This document shows positions 22,530 to 34,015 of a DNA stretch of 64,000 nt, piece after piece (position 1 is the first letter of the stretch; every line of letters begins with the position of its first letter). The notes under the pieces were generated by a model, which was not told where the DNA came from, did not search any database, and saw only the letters and a list, made by a program, of their open reading frames with translations. Source of the DNA: Plasmopara viticola (Eukaryota > Oomycota > Peronosporomycetes > Peronosporales > Peronosporaceae); NCBI GenBank assembly GCA_001695595.3, contig MBPM02000077.1, positions 1 to 64,000 on the forward strand. The letters are read 5' to 3'. Both the position numbers and the translations under genes were made by a program.

Positions 22530-22573
22530 TTCAGTGTTGTCTAGTGCATTGGACGCTAACTTTATTACAGTTT
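22530..22573 (+). pseudogene. tRNA-Val 5' relic (copy 66)
   Basis: Acceptor, D arm and the start of the anticodon arm are recognisable (TCAGTG-TT-GTCT...GGACGC). Array similarity ends here. Confidence 0.6.
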
Positions 22574-23044
22574 CGCCAAGGCGTCGGGTAGAGCTGGCCA
22601 CGATAAAGAAGATTACTCACGATTTGACCGTGATAAAAGGCCATCTCCTAGAATTTAAACGTTAAATAATGCACTTACAAACAAAAATTCGACTCTTAAA
22701 AGTGAAAGAATGAGGTCAAGGACTACAAGGATAGTGCTACTAGTAATTAACGCAGAGATAAACAGTCACCCCCGGTTAACACCTCGCAATAAGCCACCTG
22801 TATTTTCCAAGGTATATAGGAAATTTGTGGTTTAACCGATCAAGTTGACTGCTTTTTACATTTAAATATATGTATCTAAAGGGCAAAATGTCGCATAACT
22901 TTTATGATTGCAGTACACAGATGCCCAAACATTTCCAATCTCGGCAGAACTAAGGTGTTAAGTCCTACTTACGAAGGATATTTATGCATGTTTTAAGGTT
23001 GGTAATGCTAGCAGGTCACCTGTCGAATACATCCAACTGGTGAC
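22574..23044. other. Unique spacer between arrays
   Basis: AT-rich sequence with no convincing gene. The last ~40 bases show weak similarity to the 3' end of the 2456-bp unit that begins at about 23045, so an older partial unit may lie here. Confidence 0.5.
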
Positions 23045-23548
23045 ACTATAGAGTTGTAGCGGGGAGAAGCTAATAAACGACAGCTGTCGGAGTTTGAGTC
23101 GATATCAACTTGCTTGCTAATGCTAGACAGCTTATAGCCTATCCTTGGAAATACTGTATTCAAGCTTTTTTGATTATTAAATTGGATTATCAAGCCTAGT
23201 CACAAACGCAAAAAGAATGTTATTCCGGTCTACTTTGAATTTGCTACTGTGAAGCTTGTGAATGCTTTTGAGACACGTAACGAAGCATTACCGGCTATAG
23301 AAAAGCGCGTGCGCCACAAGCAATTGGTCATCTAAGACCAAACTCGTCTTGTGGTTGTCTTGCTTTTTTCATCTTTGTACTGATTCCTCTATTGTAAAGA
23401 TGTAAACCTCAAGTCTCATCGGGCTCAAAGCATTGCGTCTATGTCTGAGCCATGTAGTAGAAATTCTGCTGGTAAAGCTCGAACGCCGCAACGCGTTCTG
23501 ACTTCTTAGCAGCTGTAAAGGCCACGAATTTTTGAGAGCCGTATTGGC

Positions 23549-23752
23549 ATTTAATTCACCTACCAAAACAAGGAACAATGAGAGTCGCTTTGAGCGTTTT
23601 TCGGCACGTCACCGTTCGTATAGGTGATGTATAACCCCGGCAAAACTGGGAACACTTGCAGTCATTTCATGCCCACGGGAGTAGATTGCTCAGATGCATT
23701 TTCTTTTAGAAGGCTCTGGGATGACTACACGTAGTATGCGCAATCGCCAGGC
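23549..23752 (-). other. Inverted block 1 within unit 1
   Basis: This ~200-bp stretch is the reverse complement of the matching part of units 2-4 (for example 27195-27405). Its ends lie at a 4-bp inverted repeat (TTGC...GCAA) in the uninverted units. Breakpoints are placed by eye, within a few bases. Confidence 0.8.
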
Positions 23753-24230
23753 AAGTTGTGGACTAAAAATTATCCATGACTTTCTCCCTACCTTTAGTTA
23801 TTGATAATCGACTGTCGTGATTATTGCATGAGCTTTCGAGTTTATTTATTTATTATAAGCCAGTTACTTAGATAGATATCTAACCTTAGATTATCTATGC
23901 ACTTTGCTTGTATTCCCTTGTTACGTATTCAAAATAGGCTCGCACAGGGCTAAAATAAAAAAAGTTTAGCCTTTGGAGCGAACACTAAAACTTTTTATTT
24001 AAGTGTTCGACTTTTCAGATAAACGATGCGGAGCACCTTTAATAAACCCAATTTGTCAGCGCTCGTGATGTGCTCTGATGTGCTTTTTAAAAGTCCAGCT
24101 CGCAGTACGCGAACATCCAGTGATAAATTATGTACTGGTGTCGTTAATTCTAAGTATGACTTAAGCCACCCGCTTGTTGGGCAAGGCTCATCACATTTTG
24201 TCATACATAGTTTATGCGAAGCTCAATCCG

Positions 24231-24880
24231 CTTGTCTAGTTCACAAACTTACAAAGATCATTGGTTTGTTTAGTATTTAAACAGCATGGGTTTAAATAAG
24301 TCGCAAAATGAGGCCGGTGAGAGCAAAAGAAAATTCGATCTCGTAATCATTCTAGTGAATCAGTCAACATGGGTTAATAATGATTGTATCGCTAGGAAAG
24401 GATGGAGCTCGAATTCTTTGTGACCTTGACGTTGATAAAAAATGCATTACTCCTTTCAGATGCATTAAAAATTGAAATTTGAGATTTGTTTATATCATTT
24501 GAGGTCCTCACGACAGCCGCAGTCATAATGTACGCGTCCGCTTACGTAACTGACGAGGACGCGACTAGTGACACCAAAAAATCGCACTATTCAACCATCA
24601 CTGAGGCGGATTTTAACGGATATTTTGGGTCGATTTTGCGCGCAACACAGTTGAAATGATTTAATTTATTAAGAATCTGAGTTTGGCTGTCTGCAATCAC
24701 GGCTTTCTTGAAACGGCTGTGCAGCGGCCTGGCGCTTTTGGATTATATTTTGACTTTACCATCTGTTCGATTTGTCATGAATTTGACTACGATTTAATAG
24801 TAACGATGCCAGCAAGCTGATGATACCCATCACATTTTTTACTTATAGCTAGATTTATGCTTACCTGAAAATAAATTTGA
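24231..24880 (-). other. Inverted block 2 within unit 1
   Basis: A ~650-bp segment reads as the reverse complement of about 27885-28483 in unit 2. In units 2-4 its ends carry a 5-bp inverted repeat (ATGTC...GACAT). The LINE insertion sits at its right end. Confidence 0.8.
24685..24715 (-). promoter_or_regulatory. Shared two-part upstream motif, unit 1 (inverted)
   Basis: Reverse complement of CGTTTCAAGAAAGCC...GACAGCC, flipped with inverted block 2. Confidence 0.4.
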
Positions 24881-26054
24881 CATGTGTAAGGTCGTTTTCG
24901 GAAAAGGTTGGGGTGACGCCCTCCTTCCAAGCGCGGGGGCTTAATGCTCGCGCGCTTCGGGCAGGTGCTCTCGGGCATCTGCAGGTCTCTAACGAGTCTC
25001 ACCCTCGACGCGACGGTCTCCAGCACCAGGCCAAACCCCCTTCCACGCCCTTAATCGCGCCAACCGCATCCGGATTGGCTCCTTTAATGTGAATTCTCTA
25101 GGTTCGAAGCGCAAGAAGCACGTAACAATCCCCGAAGATCTCCGGCGCTACCGCGTCGATATCCTTGACCTCCGCGAAACCAAGATCTACGATAGAGGTG
25201 AGCACCGCATTGATGACTTCCTTCTAACCCTGAAAAAAAAAAAATCGAAGCCAAGACCGAAGTCACCGAAATCCGCCGCCACTGCAACCCGTCGGGCGCC
25301 ACTCGACACGCCCGATCCCGAGAAGAAACCTGGCACCACACTAAGAAGCTCGGAACACTCCTCGGCGATATTAAAGATCTATCCCGACGCAAGTCCCTGG
25401 CCACCCTCGCGCTCCACCGCCTCTGGTCCGTCTGGCTCCGCCCCACGTTCATCTCACCCAAGACACGCATTCGATTGTACAACACCTACGTTCTACCGAT
25501 TCTGCTGTACAACTGGGCTCTTACCAAGTCAGAGCTCCACGGCCTCGAGAGTTTCCATCGCCGCCAGCTTCGCTACGCTCTTGGCTATCGCTACCCCGAC
25601 CCATTTCGAATGCAAGACTCTACGACCTCTGTGATGAGCGGCCGCTGAGACTACGACTGACACAAGCTCGCTGGCGCCTGTTTGGCCATGTACTTCGCCG
25701 CTATCCCGACATTCCAGCTGACCTCCAGATGCGTGCCTACTTCTTCTCATCCGCAGCAAAATGGCGCGGACGTCCCCGCACCACGCTCCCCTCGACACTC
25801 GACCACAATCTTGTTTCCCGTGGCTCCGGCTTTCGACTCCGGATAGCACAAGACCTCGAAGTGGTACGTACCCTTGCACAAGACCGAAAGAAATGGAAGA
25901 CCCATTTGACCTCGGTGCTGGATGCACTGCCCGCCGAACGAGACTCGACGTATGCGGACACCACTCTATGCCGTGGACTAGCCAGACTGAGCCTAGCACG
26001 TGCATACCTTGGCAACGCGATAACGTAATACATTACATTACATGTGTAAGGTCG
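24880..26054 (+). mobile_element. Internally deleted non-LTR (LINE) retrotransposon
   Basis: Bounded by a perfect 15-bp direct repeat ACATGTGTAAGGTCG (24880-24894 and 26040-26054), a probable target-site duplication. At about 25065-25230 it encodes the start of an endonuclease/exonuclease/phosphatase domain (RIGSFNVNSLG...VDILDLRETK). After an A12 tract the frame shifts and the sequence jumps to the C-terminal part of a LINE reverse-transcriptase polyprotein (KTRIRLYNTYVLPILLYNWA...LESFHRRQLRYALGYRYPDPF). Another shift near 25610 leads to RLRLTQARWRLFGHVLRRYP and KWRGRPRTTLP. The catalytic RT core is absent. The 3' end has a short TACAT-like tail. It is GC-richer than its surroundings and non-autonomous. 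Confidence 0.85.
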
Positions 26055-26684
26055 GCGATATGTGGTTAGGCTTAACTGACAGAAGATAATTTATCAGATC
26101 GGTAATACTACTATCTCGGAAGTAGAACTTTCGTATATGACTATCGGGGGTATAGGCCTCACCCTTAAATTACTAAAGAGATATAACTGGGTAACAAGAT
26201 ATGCATGCACCCACCGAAAGATATGTTACTGGTCATTTTGAGCTATTAATAGTTTAATATTAATCTTTTGACCAGACTTTTTACTATCGACCATTACATA
26301 TCAGCAGTCTCTTTACGCTCCCCCCGCCGTTTCGTGAATGCTGTGGCTCTGAAGATGTGCAGGCTTGTGGACAGCCTTATCAGCCCTTCAATGACATAAC
26401 TCAGAGCGTTTCATGTAGATTGTATTCATTGTGCATCAAACTGACCGAGTAGAGTGCATTTATAAACCGGCACAAGTCGTGGCTCTTGAACGTGCAGGCC
26501 TGTGGATAGCCTTACCAGTCTTTTTACAACTTAACTCAGAGCGTTTCACTTATGTTGTGTTTGTTCGTTGCGCATCAAACAAATGTAGTAGAGCGCATCG
26601 ATGAGTTGGCCAACCGCTTCGCTGCCCAAGACTCCATTCGCCAAATTCATCTTCGGCGACATCAACGTCGGCATCCATATCGAG

Positions 26685-29140
26685 CTTATACTATAGTGTT
26701 GTAGCGGGGAAAACCTAGTAAAATGACAGCTTATCGGAGTATGAGTTGACATCAACTTGCTTGCTAGCTTTTGATAATACTGAATCTAAGCTTTTCTGAT
26801 GATTGAAATGGATTATCAAGCCTAGTCACAAACGCAAAAAGAATGTTATTCTGTTCTGCTCTGAGTTTGCTTTCAAGGAGCTTGTGAATGCTTTTAAGAC
26901 ACGCAACGAAGCATTATTGGCTTTAGAAAAGCGCGTGTGCCACAAGCAATTGGTCATCCAAGACCAGACTCGTCTCGTGGTTGTCTTGCTATTTTCATCC
27001 TTGTGTTGATTCCTCTATTGTAAATATGTAAACCTCAAGTCTCATCGGGCTTAGAGCCCCACTTAATGCTGCCCTTAAAGTATTGCGTCTATGTCTGAGC
27101 TATGGAGTAGAAACTCTGCTGGTAAAGCTCGAACGCCGCAACGCGTTCTGACTTCTTAGCAGCTGAAAAGGCCACGAGTTTTTGAGAGCCGTATTGCCTG
27201 GCGGTTGCGCATACTACGTGTAGTCATCCCAGAGCCTTTTAAAAGAAAATGCATCTGAGCAATCTGCTCCCGTGGGCATGAAATGACTGCAAGTGTTTCC
27301 AGTTTTGCCGGGGTTATACATCACCTATACGAACGGTGGCGTGCCGGAAAACGCTCAAAGCGACTCTCATTGTTCCTAGCTTTGGTAGGTGAATAAAATG
27401 CAAGTTATGGACAAAGTAACATCCTTGACTTTCTCCCTACCTTTAATTATTGATAGTTGACTGTCGTGATTATTGCATGAGCTTTTGATTTTATCCATAC
27501 ATTATAAGCCAGTTACTTGAGATAGATATCTAACCTTAGATTATCTATACACTCTGCTTGTATTTCCCTTGTTACGTATTCAAAAAATAGGCTTACAGAG
27601 GGCTAAAATAAAAGAAGTTTAGCCTTTAGAGCGAACACTGGGACTTTTTATTTAAGTGTTCGACTTTTCAGAGAAACGACGCGGAGCACTTTTAATAAAC
27701 CCAATTTGTCAGTGCTCGTGATGTGCTCTGATATGCTTTTGAAAAGTTCAGCTCGCAGTACGCGAACTTCCAGTGATAAATTATGTACTGGTGTCGTTAA
27801 TTCTAAGTATGACTTAGCCACCCGCTTGTTGGGCAAGGCTCATCACATTTTGTCATACATAATTAATGCGAAGCTCAATCCGCTCATGTCAAATTTATTT
27901 TCAGGTAAGCATAAATCTAGCTGTAACTAAAAAATGTGACGGGTATCATCAGCTTGCTGGCATCGTTATTATTAAATCGTAATCAAATTCGTGACAAATC
28001 GAACAAATAGTAAAGTCAAGATATAATCCAAAAGCGCCAGGCCGCCGCACAGCCGTTTCAAGAAAGCCGTGATTGCAGACAGCCAAACTCAGGTTCTTAA
28101 TCACATAAATTGAAGCGTTTCGCGCAAAATTGACCCAAAATATCCATCAAAATCCACCTCAGAGTGATGGTTGAATAGTGTAATTTTTGGTGTCACTAGT
28201 CGCGTCCTCGTCAGTTACGTAAGCGGACGCGTACTTTCATGACTGCGGCTGTCGTAAGGACCTCAGATGATAAAAGCAAATCTCAATTTTCACATTTTAA
28301 TGCATCTGAAAGGAGTGATGCAATTTTTTATCAGACGCCAAGATCACAAAGAATTCGAGCTCCATCCTTTCCTAGCGATACAATAATTATTAATCGATGT
28401 TGACTGATCTACTAGAATGATTACGAGATCGAATTTTCTTTTGCTCTCACCAGCCAATGATCTTTGTAAGTTCGTGAATTAGACATAAAAGGTCGAAGAT
28501 ATGGGTAAGGCTTACCTGACAGAAGAATAATAGCACCTGGTAATTGGATAAATGAATCAGTGATCACTATCTCGGAAGCAGAATTTTTGGATATGACTAT
28601 CTGGGGTATAGGCCTCACCCCTAAATTACTATGGGGATATAATTGGGTAACAAGATATACATGCACCCACCGAAAAGATATGTAACTGGTCATTTTGACC
28701 AGTTATTAGTTTAACATTATCTTTTGACCAGACGTTTTACTATCGACCATTACATATCAGCAGTCTCTTTACGCTTTCCCCGCCGTTTCGTGAATGTCGC
28801 GGCTCTGAAGATGTGCAGGCTTGTGGACAGCCTTATCAGCCCTTCAATGACATAACTCAGAGCGTTTCATGTAGGTTGTATTCATTGTGCATCAAACTGA
28901 CCGAGTAGAGTGCATTTATGAACCGGCACAAGTCGTGGCTCTTGAACGTGCAGGCCTGTGGACAGCCTTACCAGTCTTTTTACGGCATAACTCAGAGCGT
29001 TCCACCCATGTTGTGTTTGTTCGTTGCGCATCAAACAAATGTAGTAGAGCGCATTGATGAGTTGGCCAACCGCTTCGCTGCCCAAGAATCCATTCGCCAA
29101 ATTCATCTTTGGTGACATCAACGTCGGCATCCATATCGAG
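26685..29140 (+). repeat. 2456-bp tandem unit 2
   Basis: Unit boundaries are taken at ATATCGAG | CTTATACTATAG. It contains a conserved 68-codon open frame near its start (26803-27009) that lacks an ATG. It also has the CGTTTCAAGAAAGCC/GACAGCC pair at 28054-28084, an internal ~136-bp duplication and, at the end, a degenerate initiator (CATTCGCCAAATT near 29091). No complete gene is visible. Confidence 0.9.
28054..28084 (+). promoter_or_regulatory. Shared two-part upstream motif, unit 2
   Basis: CGTTTCAAGAAAGCC, 9 bases, GACAGCC; same arrangement in units 3 and 4. Confidence 0.4.
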
Positions 29141-30511
29141 CTTATACTATAGTGTTGTAGCGGGGAGAACCTAGTGAAATGACAGCTTATCGGAGTATGA
29201 GTTGACATCAACTTGCTTGCTAGCTTTTGATAATACTAAATCTAAGCTTTTCTGATGATTGAAATGGGTTAATAAGCCTAGTCACAAACGCAAAAAGAAT
29301 GTTATTCTGTTCTGCTCTGAGTTTGCTTTCAAGGAGCTTGTGAATGCTTTTAAGACACGCAACGAAGCATTACCGGCTTTAGAAAAGCGCGTGCGCCACA
29401 AGCAATTGGTCATCCAAGACCAGACTCGTCTCGTGGTTGTCTTGCTATTTTCATCCTTGTGTTGATTCCTCTATTGTAAATATGTAAACCTCAAGTCTCA
29501 TCGGGCTTAGAGCCCCACTTAATGCTGCCCTTAAAGTGTTGCGTCTATGTCTGAGCCATGTAGTAGAAACTCTGCTGGTAAAGCTCGAACGCCGCAACGC
29601 GTTCTGACTTCTTAGCAGCTGAAAAGGCCACGAGTTTTTGAGAGCCGTATTGCCTGGCGATTGCGCATACTACGTGTAGTCATCCCAGAGCCTTTTAAAA
29701 GAAAATGCATCTGAGCAATCTGCTCCCGTGGGCATGAAATGACTGCAAGTGTTTCCAGTTTTGCCGGGGTTATACATCACCTATACGAACGGTGACGTGC
29801 CGAAAAACGCTCAAAGCGACTCTCATTGTTCCTAGCTTTGGTAGGTGAATAAAATGCAAGTTATGGACAAAGTAACATCCTTGACTTTCTCCCTACCTTT
29901 AATTATTGATAATCGGCTGTCGTGATTATTGCATGAGCTTTTAATTTTATCCATACATTATGAGCCAGTTACTCAGATAGGTATCTATAAAACCAAGATT
30001 ATCTATACACTTTGCTTGTATTTCCCTTGTTACGTATTCAAAAATAGGCTTACAGAGGGCTAAAATAAAAGAAGTTTAGCCTTCGGAGCGAACACTGGGA
30101 CTTTTTATTTAAGTGTTTGACTTTTCAGAGAAACGACGCGGAGCACTTTTAATAAACCCAATTTGTCAGTGCTCGTGATGTGCTCTGATGTGCTTTTGAA
30201 AAGTTCAGCTCGCAGTACGCGAACATCCAGTGAATAACTATGTACTGGTGTCGTTAATTCTAAGTATGACTTAGCCACCCGCTTGTTGGGCAAGGCTCAT
30301 CACATTTTGTCATACATAATTAATGCGAAGCTCAATCCGCTCATGTCAAATTTATTTTCAGGTAAGCATAAAATCTAGCTATAACTAAAAAATGTGACGG
30401 GTATCATCAGCTTGCTGGCATCGTTATTATTAGATCGTAGTCAGATATATGACAAATCGAGCAGTTAGTAAAGTCAAGATATAATCCAAAAGCGCCAAGC
30501 CGCCGCACAGC

Positions 30512-30542
30512 CGTTTCAAGAAAGCCGTGATTGCAGACAGCC
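30512..30542 (+). promoter_or_regulatory. Shared two-part upstream motif, unit 3
   Basis: Identical to the unit 4 copy, at the same offset in the unit. Confidence 0.4.
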
Positions 30543-31542
30543 AAACTCAGGTTCTTAATTACATAAATTGAAGCGTTTCGCGCAAAATTGACCCAAAATA
30601 TCCATCAAATTCCACCTCAGAGTGATGGTTGAATAGTGTAATTTTTGGTGTCACTAGTCGCGTCCTCGTCAGTTACGTAAGCGGACGCGTACTTTCATGA
30701 CTGCGGCTGTTGTGAGGACCTCAGATGATAAAAGCAAATCTCAATTTTCACATTTTAATGCTTCGAAAGGAGTAATGCCTTTTTTATCAACGTCGAGATC
30801 ACAAAGAATTCGAGCTCCATCCTTTCCTAGCGATACAATAATTATTAACCGATGTTGACTGATCTACTAGAATGATTACGAGATCGAATTTTCTTTTGCT
30901 CTCACCAGCCAATGATCTTTGTAAGTTCGTGAATTAGACATAAAAGGTCGAAGATATGTGGTTAGGTTTACCTGACAGAAGAATAATAGCACCTGGTAAT
31001 TGAATAAATAAAACGGTGATCACTATCTCGGAAGCAGAATTTTTGGATATGACTATCTGGGGTATAGGCCTCACCCCTAAATTACTAAATGGATATAATT
31101 GGGTAACAAGATATGCATGCACCCACCGAAAAGATATGTTACTGGTCATTTTGGCCTATTAATAGTTAATATTAATCTTTTGACCAGACGTTTTACTATA
31201 GACCATTACATATCAGCAGTCTCTTTACGCTCCCCCCGCCGTTTCGTGAATGTCGCGGCTCTGAAGATGTGCAGGCTTGTGGACAGCCTTATCAGCCCTT
31301 CAATGACATAACTCAGAGCGTTTCATGTAGGTTGTATTCATTGTGCATCAAACTGACCGAGTAGAGTGCATTTATGAACCGGCACAAGTCGTGGCTCTTG
31401 AACGTGCAGGCCTGTGGACAGCCTTACCAGTCTTTTTACGGCATAACTCAGAGCGTTTCACCCATGTTGTGTTTGTTCGTTGCGCATCAAACAAATGTAG
31501 TAGAGCGCATCGATGAATTGGTCATCCGCTTCGCTGCTCAAG

Positions 31543-31561
31543 GCTTCATTCTCCAATTTCC
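31543..31561 (+). promoter_or_regulatory. Orphan oomycete-type initiator in unit 3
   Basis: GCTTCATTCTCCAATTTCC, nearly identical to the initiator of the gene at 34058, but followed by the next repeat unit. Transcripts started here would read into unit 4. Confidence 0.5.
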
Positions 31562-32966
31562 TCTTTGGCGACATCAACGTCGGCATCCATATCGAGCTTA
31601 TACTATAGTGTTGTAGCGGGGAGAACCTAGTGAAATGACAGCTTATCGGAGTATGAGTTGACATCAACTTGCTTGCTAGCTTTTGATAATACTAAATCTA
31701 AGCTTTTCTGATGATTGAAATGGGTTAATAAGCCTAGTCACAAACGCAAAAAGAATGTTATTCTGTTCTGCTCTGAGTTTGCTTTCAAGGAGCTTGTGAA
31801 TGCTTTCAAGACACGCAACGAAGCATTACCGGCTTTAGAAAAGCGCGTGCGCCACAAGCAATTGGTCATCCAAGACCAGACTCGTCTCGTGGTTGTCTTG
31901 CTATTTTCATCCTTGTGTTGATTTCTCTATTGTAAATATGTAAACCTCAAGTCTCATCGGGCTTAGAGCCCCACTTAATGCTGCCCTTAAAGTGTTGCGT
32001 CTATGTCTGAGCCATGTAGTAGAAACTCTGCTGGTAAAGCTCGAACGCCGCAACGCGTTCTGACTTCTTAGCAGCTGAAAAGGCCACGAGTTTTTGAGAG
32101 CCGTATTGCCTGGCGATTGCGCATACTACGTGTAGTCATCCCAGAGCCTTTTAAAAGAAAATGCATCTGAGCAATCTGCTCCCGTGGGCATGAAATGACT
32201 GCAAGTGTTTCCAGTTTTGCCGGGTTATACATCACCTATACGAACGGTGACGTGCCGAAAAACGCTCAAAGCGACTCTCATTGTTCCTAGCTTTGGTTGG
32301 TGAATAAAATGCAAGTTATGGACAAAGTAACATCCTTGACTTTCTCCCTACCTTTAATTATTGATAATCGGCTGTCGTGATTATTGCATGAGCTTTTAAT
32401 TTTATCCATACATTATGAGCCAGTTACTTAGATAGGTATCTATAAAACCAAGATTATCTATACACTTTGCTTGTATTTCCCTTGTTACGTATTCAAAAAT
32501 AGGCTTACAGAGGGCTAAAATAAAAGAAGTTTAGCCTTCGGAGCGAACACTGGGACTTTTTATTTAAGTGTTTGACTTTTCAGAGAAACGACGCGGAGCA
32601 CTTTTAATAAACCCAATTTGTCAGTGCTCGTGATGTGCTCTGATGTGCTTTTGAAAAGTTCAGCTCGCAGTACGCGAACATCCAGTGATAAACTATGTAC
32701 TGGTGTCGTTAATTCTAAGTATGACTTAGCCACCCGCTTGTTGGGCAAGGCTCATCACATTTTGTCATACATAATTAATGCGAAGCTCAATCCGCTCATG
32801 TCAAATTTATTTTCAGGTAAGCATAAAATCTAGCTATAACTAAAAAATGTGACGGGTATCATCAGCTTGCTGGCATCGTTATTATTAAATCGTAGTCAGA
32901 TTCATGACAAATCGAGCAGTTAGTAAAGTCAAGATATAATCCAAAAGCGCCAAGCCGCCGCACAGC

Positions 32967-32997
32967 CGTTTCAAGAAAGCCGTGATTGCAGACAGCC
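32967..32997 (+). promoter_or_regulatory. Shared two-part upstream motif, unit 4
   Basis: CGTTTCAAGAAAGCC and GACAGCC, about 1.09 kb before the large gene's ATG. The same pair is ~185 bp upstream of both paralogues at 60562 and 62181. Confidence 0.5.
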
Positions 32998-33996
32998 AAA
33001 CTCAGGTTCTTAATTACATAAATTGAAGCGTTTCGCGCAAAATTGACCCAAAATATCCATCAAATTCCACCTCAGAGTGATGGTTGAATAGTGTAATTTT
33101 TGGTGTCACTAGTCGCGTCCTCGTCAGTTACGTAAGCGGACGCGTACTTTCATGACTGCGGCTGTTGTGAGGACCTCAGATGATAAAAGCAAATCTCAAT
33201 TTTCACATTTTAATGCTTCGAAAGGAGTAATGCCTTTTTTATCAACGTCGAGATCACAAAGAATTCGAGCTCCATCCTTTCCTAGCGATACAATAATTAT
33301 TAACCGATGTTGACTGATCTACTAGAATGATTACGAGATCGAATTTTCTTTTGCTCTCACCAGCCAATGATCTTTGTAAGTTCGTGAATTAGACATAAAA
33401 GGTCGAAGATATGTGGTTAGGTTTACCTGACAGAAGAATAATAGCACCTGGTAATTGAATAAATAAAACGGTGATCACTATCTCGGAAGCAGAATTTTTG
33501 GATATGACTATCTGGGTATAGGCCTCACCCCTAAATTACTAAATGGATATAATTGGGTAACAAGATATGCATGCACCCACCGAAAAGATATGTTACTGGT
33601 CATTTTGGCCTATTAATAGTTAATATTAATCTTTTGACCAGACGTTTTACTATAGACCATTACATATCAGCAGTCTCTTTACGCTCCCCCCGCCGTTTCG
33701 TGAATGTCGCGGCTCTGAAGATGTGCAGGCTTGTGGACAGCCTTATCAGCCCTTCAATGACATAACTCAGAGCGTTTCATGTAGGTTGTATTCATTGTGC
33801 ATCAAACTGACCGAGTAGAGTGCATTTATGAACCGGCACAAGTCGTGGCTCTTGAACGTGCAGGCCTGTGGACAGCCTTACCAGTCTTTTTACGGCATAA
33901 CTCAGAGCGTTTCACCCATGTTGTGTTTGTTCGTTGCGCATCAAACAAATGTAGTAGAGCGCATCGATGAATTGGCCAACCGCTTCGCTGCTCAAG

Positions 33997-34015
33997 GCTT
34001 CATTCTCCAATTTTC
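33997..34015 (+). promoter_or_regulatory. Oomycete-type core promoter (Inr) of the large gene
   Basis: GCTTCATTCTCCAATTTTC is close to the known oomycete initiator pattern GCTCATTYYNCAWTTT. It lies ~45-60 bases before the ATG at 34058, as in the two paralogues. Confidence 0.7.

Larger units (their letters stand above)
1..22573 (+). repeat. Tandem array of tRNA-Val genes with two spacer types
   Basis: 65 tRNA-Val-like genes plus one relic lie in the same orientation, about 346 bp apart. Consensus fold: acceptor GTCAGTG/CACTGAT, D arm GTCT-AGTGGTTA-GGAC, anticodon stem CGAGC/GCTCG, variable loop AGATC, T arm GAGGG-TTCGATC-CCCTC, discriminator A (73 nt). The internal pol III promoter is visible as an A box (TCGTCTAGTGG) and a B box (GGTTCGATCCC). 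Anticodon loops read TTCACAC (CAC) or TTTACAC (UAC), both valine. Spacer A starts ACAATTT and spacer B starts TCATATTA after the discriminator. Together they form ~692-bp B-A and ~1034-bp B-A-A higher-order units. By my count 39 copies are CAC and 18 UAC, with 8 more degenerate or ambiguous; 51 are full length without indels. Confidence 0.93.
23045..26684 (+). repeat. 2.45-kb tandem unit 1 (diverged, rearranged)
   Basis: Matches units 2-4 from CTATAGAGTTGTAGCGGGG onward but is clearly more diverged. It contains an inverted block at ~23549-23752 and another at ~24231-24880, plus a ~1.16-kb LINE insertion. Without the insertion it is about 2.48 kb. The minus-strand frame at 23995-24204 (69 aa, with an ATG) is longest here; in units 2-4 a 1-base change breaks its 5' part. 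I do not recognise that frame. It ends in a degenerate copy of the large gene's initiator (26630-26648). Confidence 0.85.
29141..31596 (+). repeat. 2456-bp tandem unit 3
   Basis: Nearly identical to unit 4 and close to unit 2. It ends with a well-formed copy of the large gene's initiator and 5'UTR, but runs into the next unit instead of a start codon. Confidence 0.92.

Noticed and set aside
1..22573. CRISPR-like regular repeat with spacers
   Set aside because: The constant element is a foldable tRNA with A and B boxes, and the spacers are themselves repeated, unlike CRISPR spacers.
25084..26033. Several overlapping frames on both strands over the LINE (such as 25084-25485 and 25529-26005 minus)
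   Set aside because: These are shadows of the GC-rich LINE coding frame, which reads sensibly on the plus strand with two frameshifts.
27648..27836. Minus-strand 62-codon frame in each unit as a gene
   Set aside because: The first codon is TTG and the frame is shortened by a 1-base change relative to unit 1; no recognisable domain.
29259..29465. 68-codon frame (KPSHKRKKNVILFCSEF...) in each 2456-bp unit as a gene
   Set aside because: It has no ATG, has stops directly upstream, and carries a stop in unit 1. It may be an exon relic, but there is no support for a gene.
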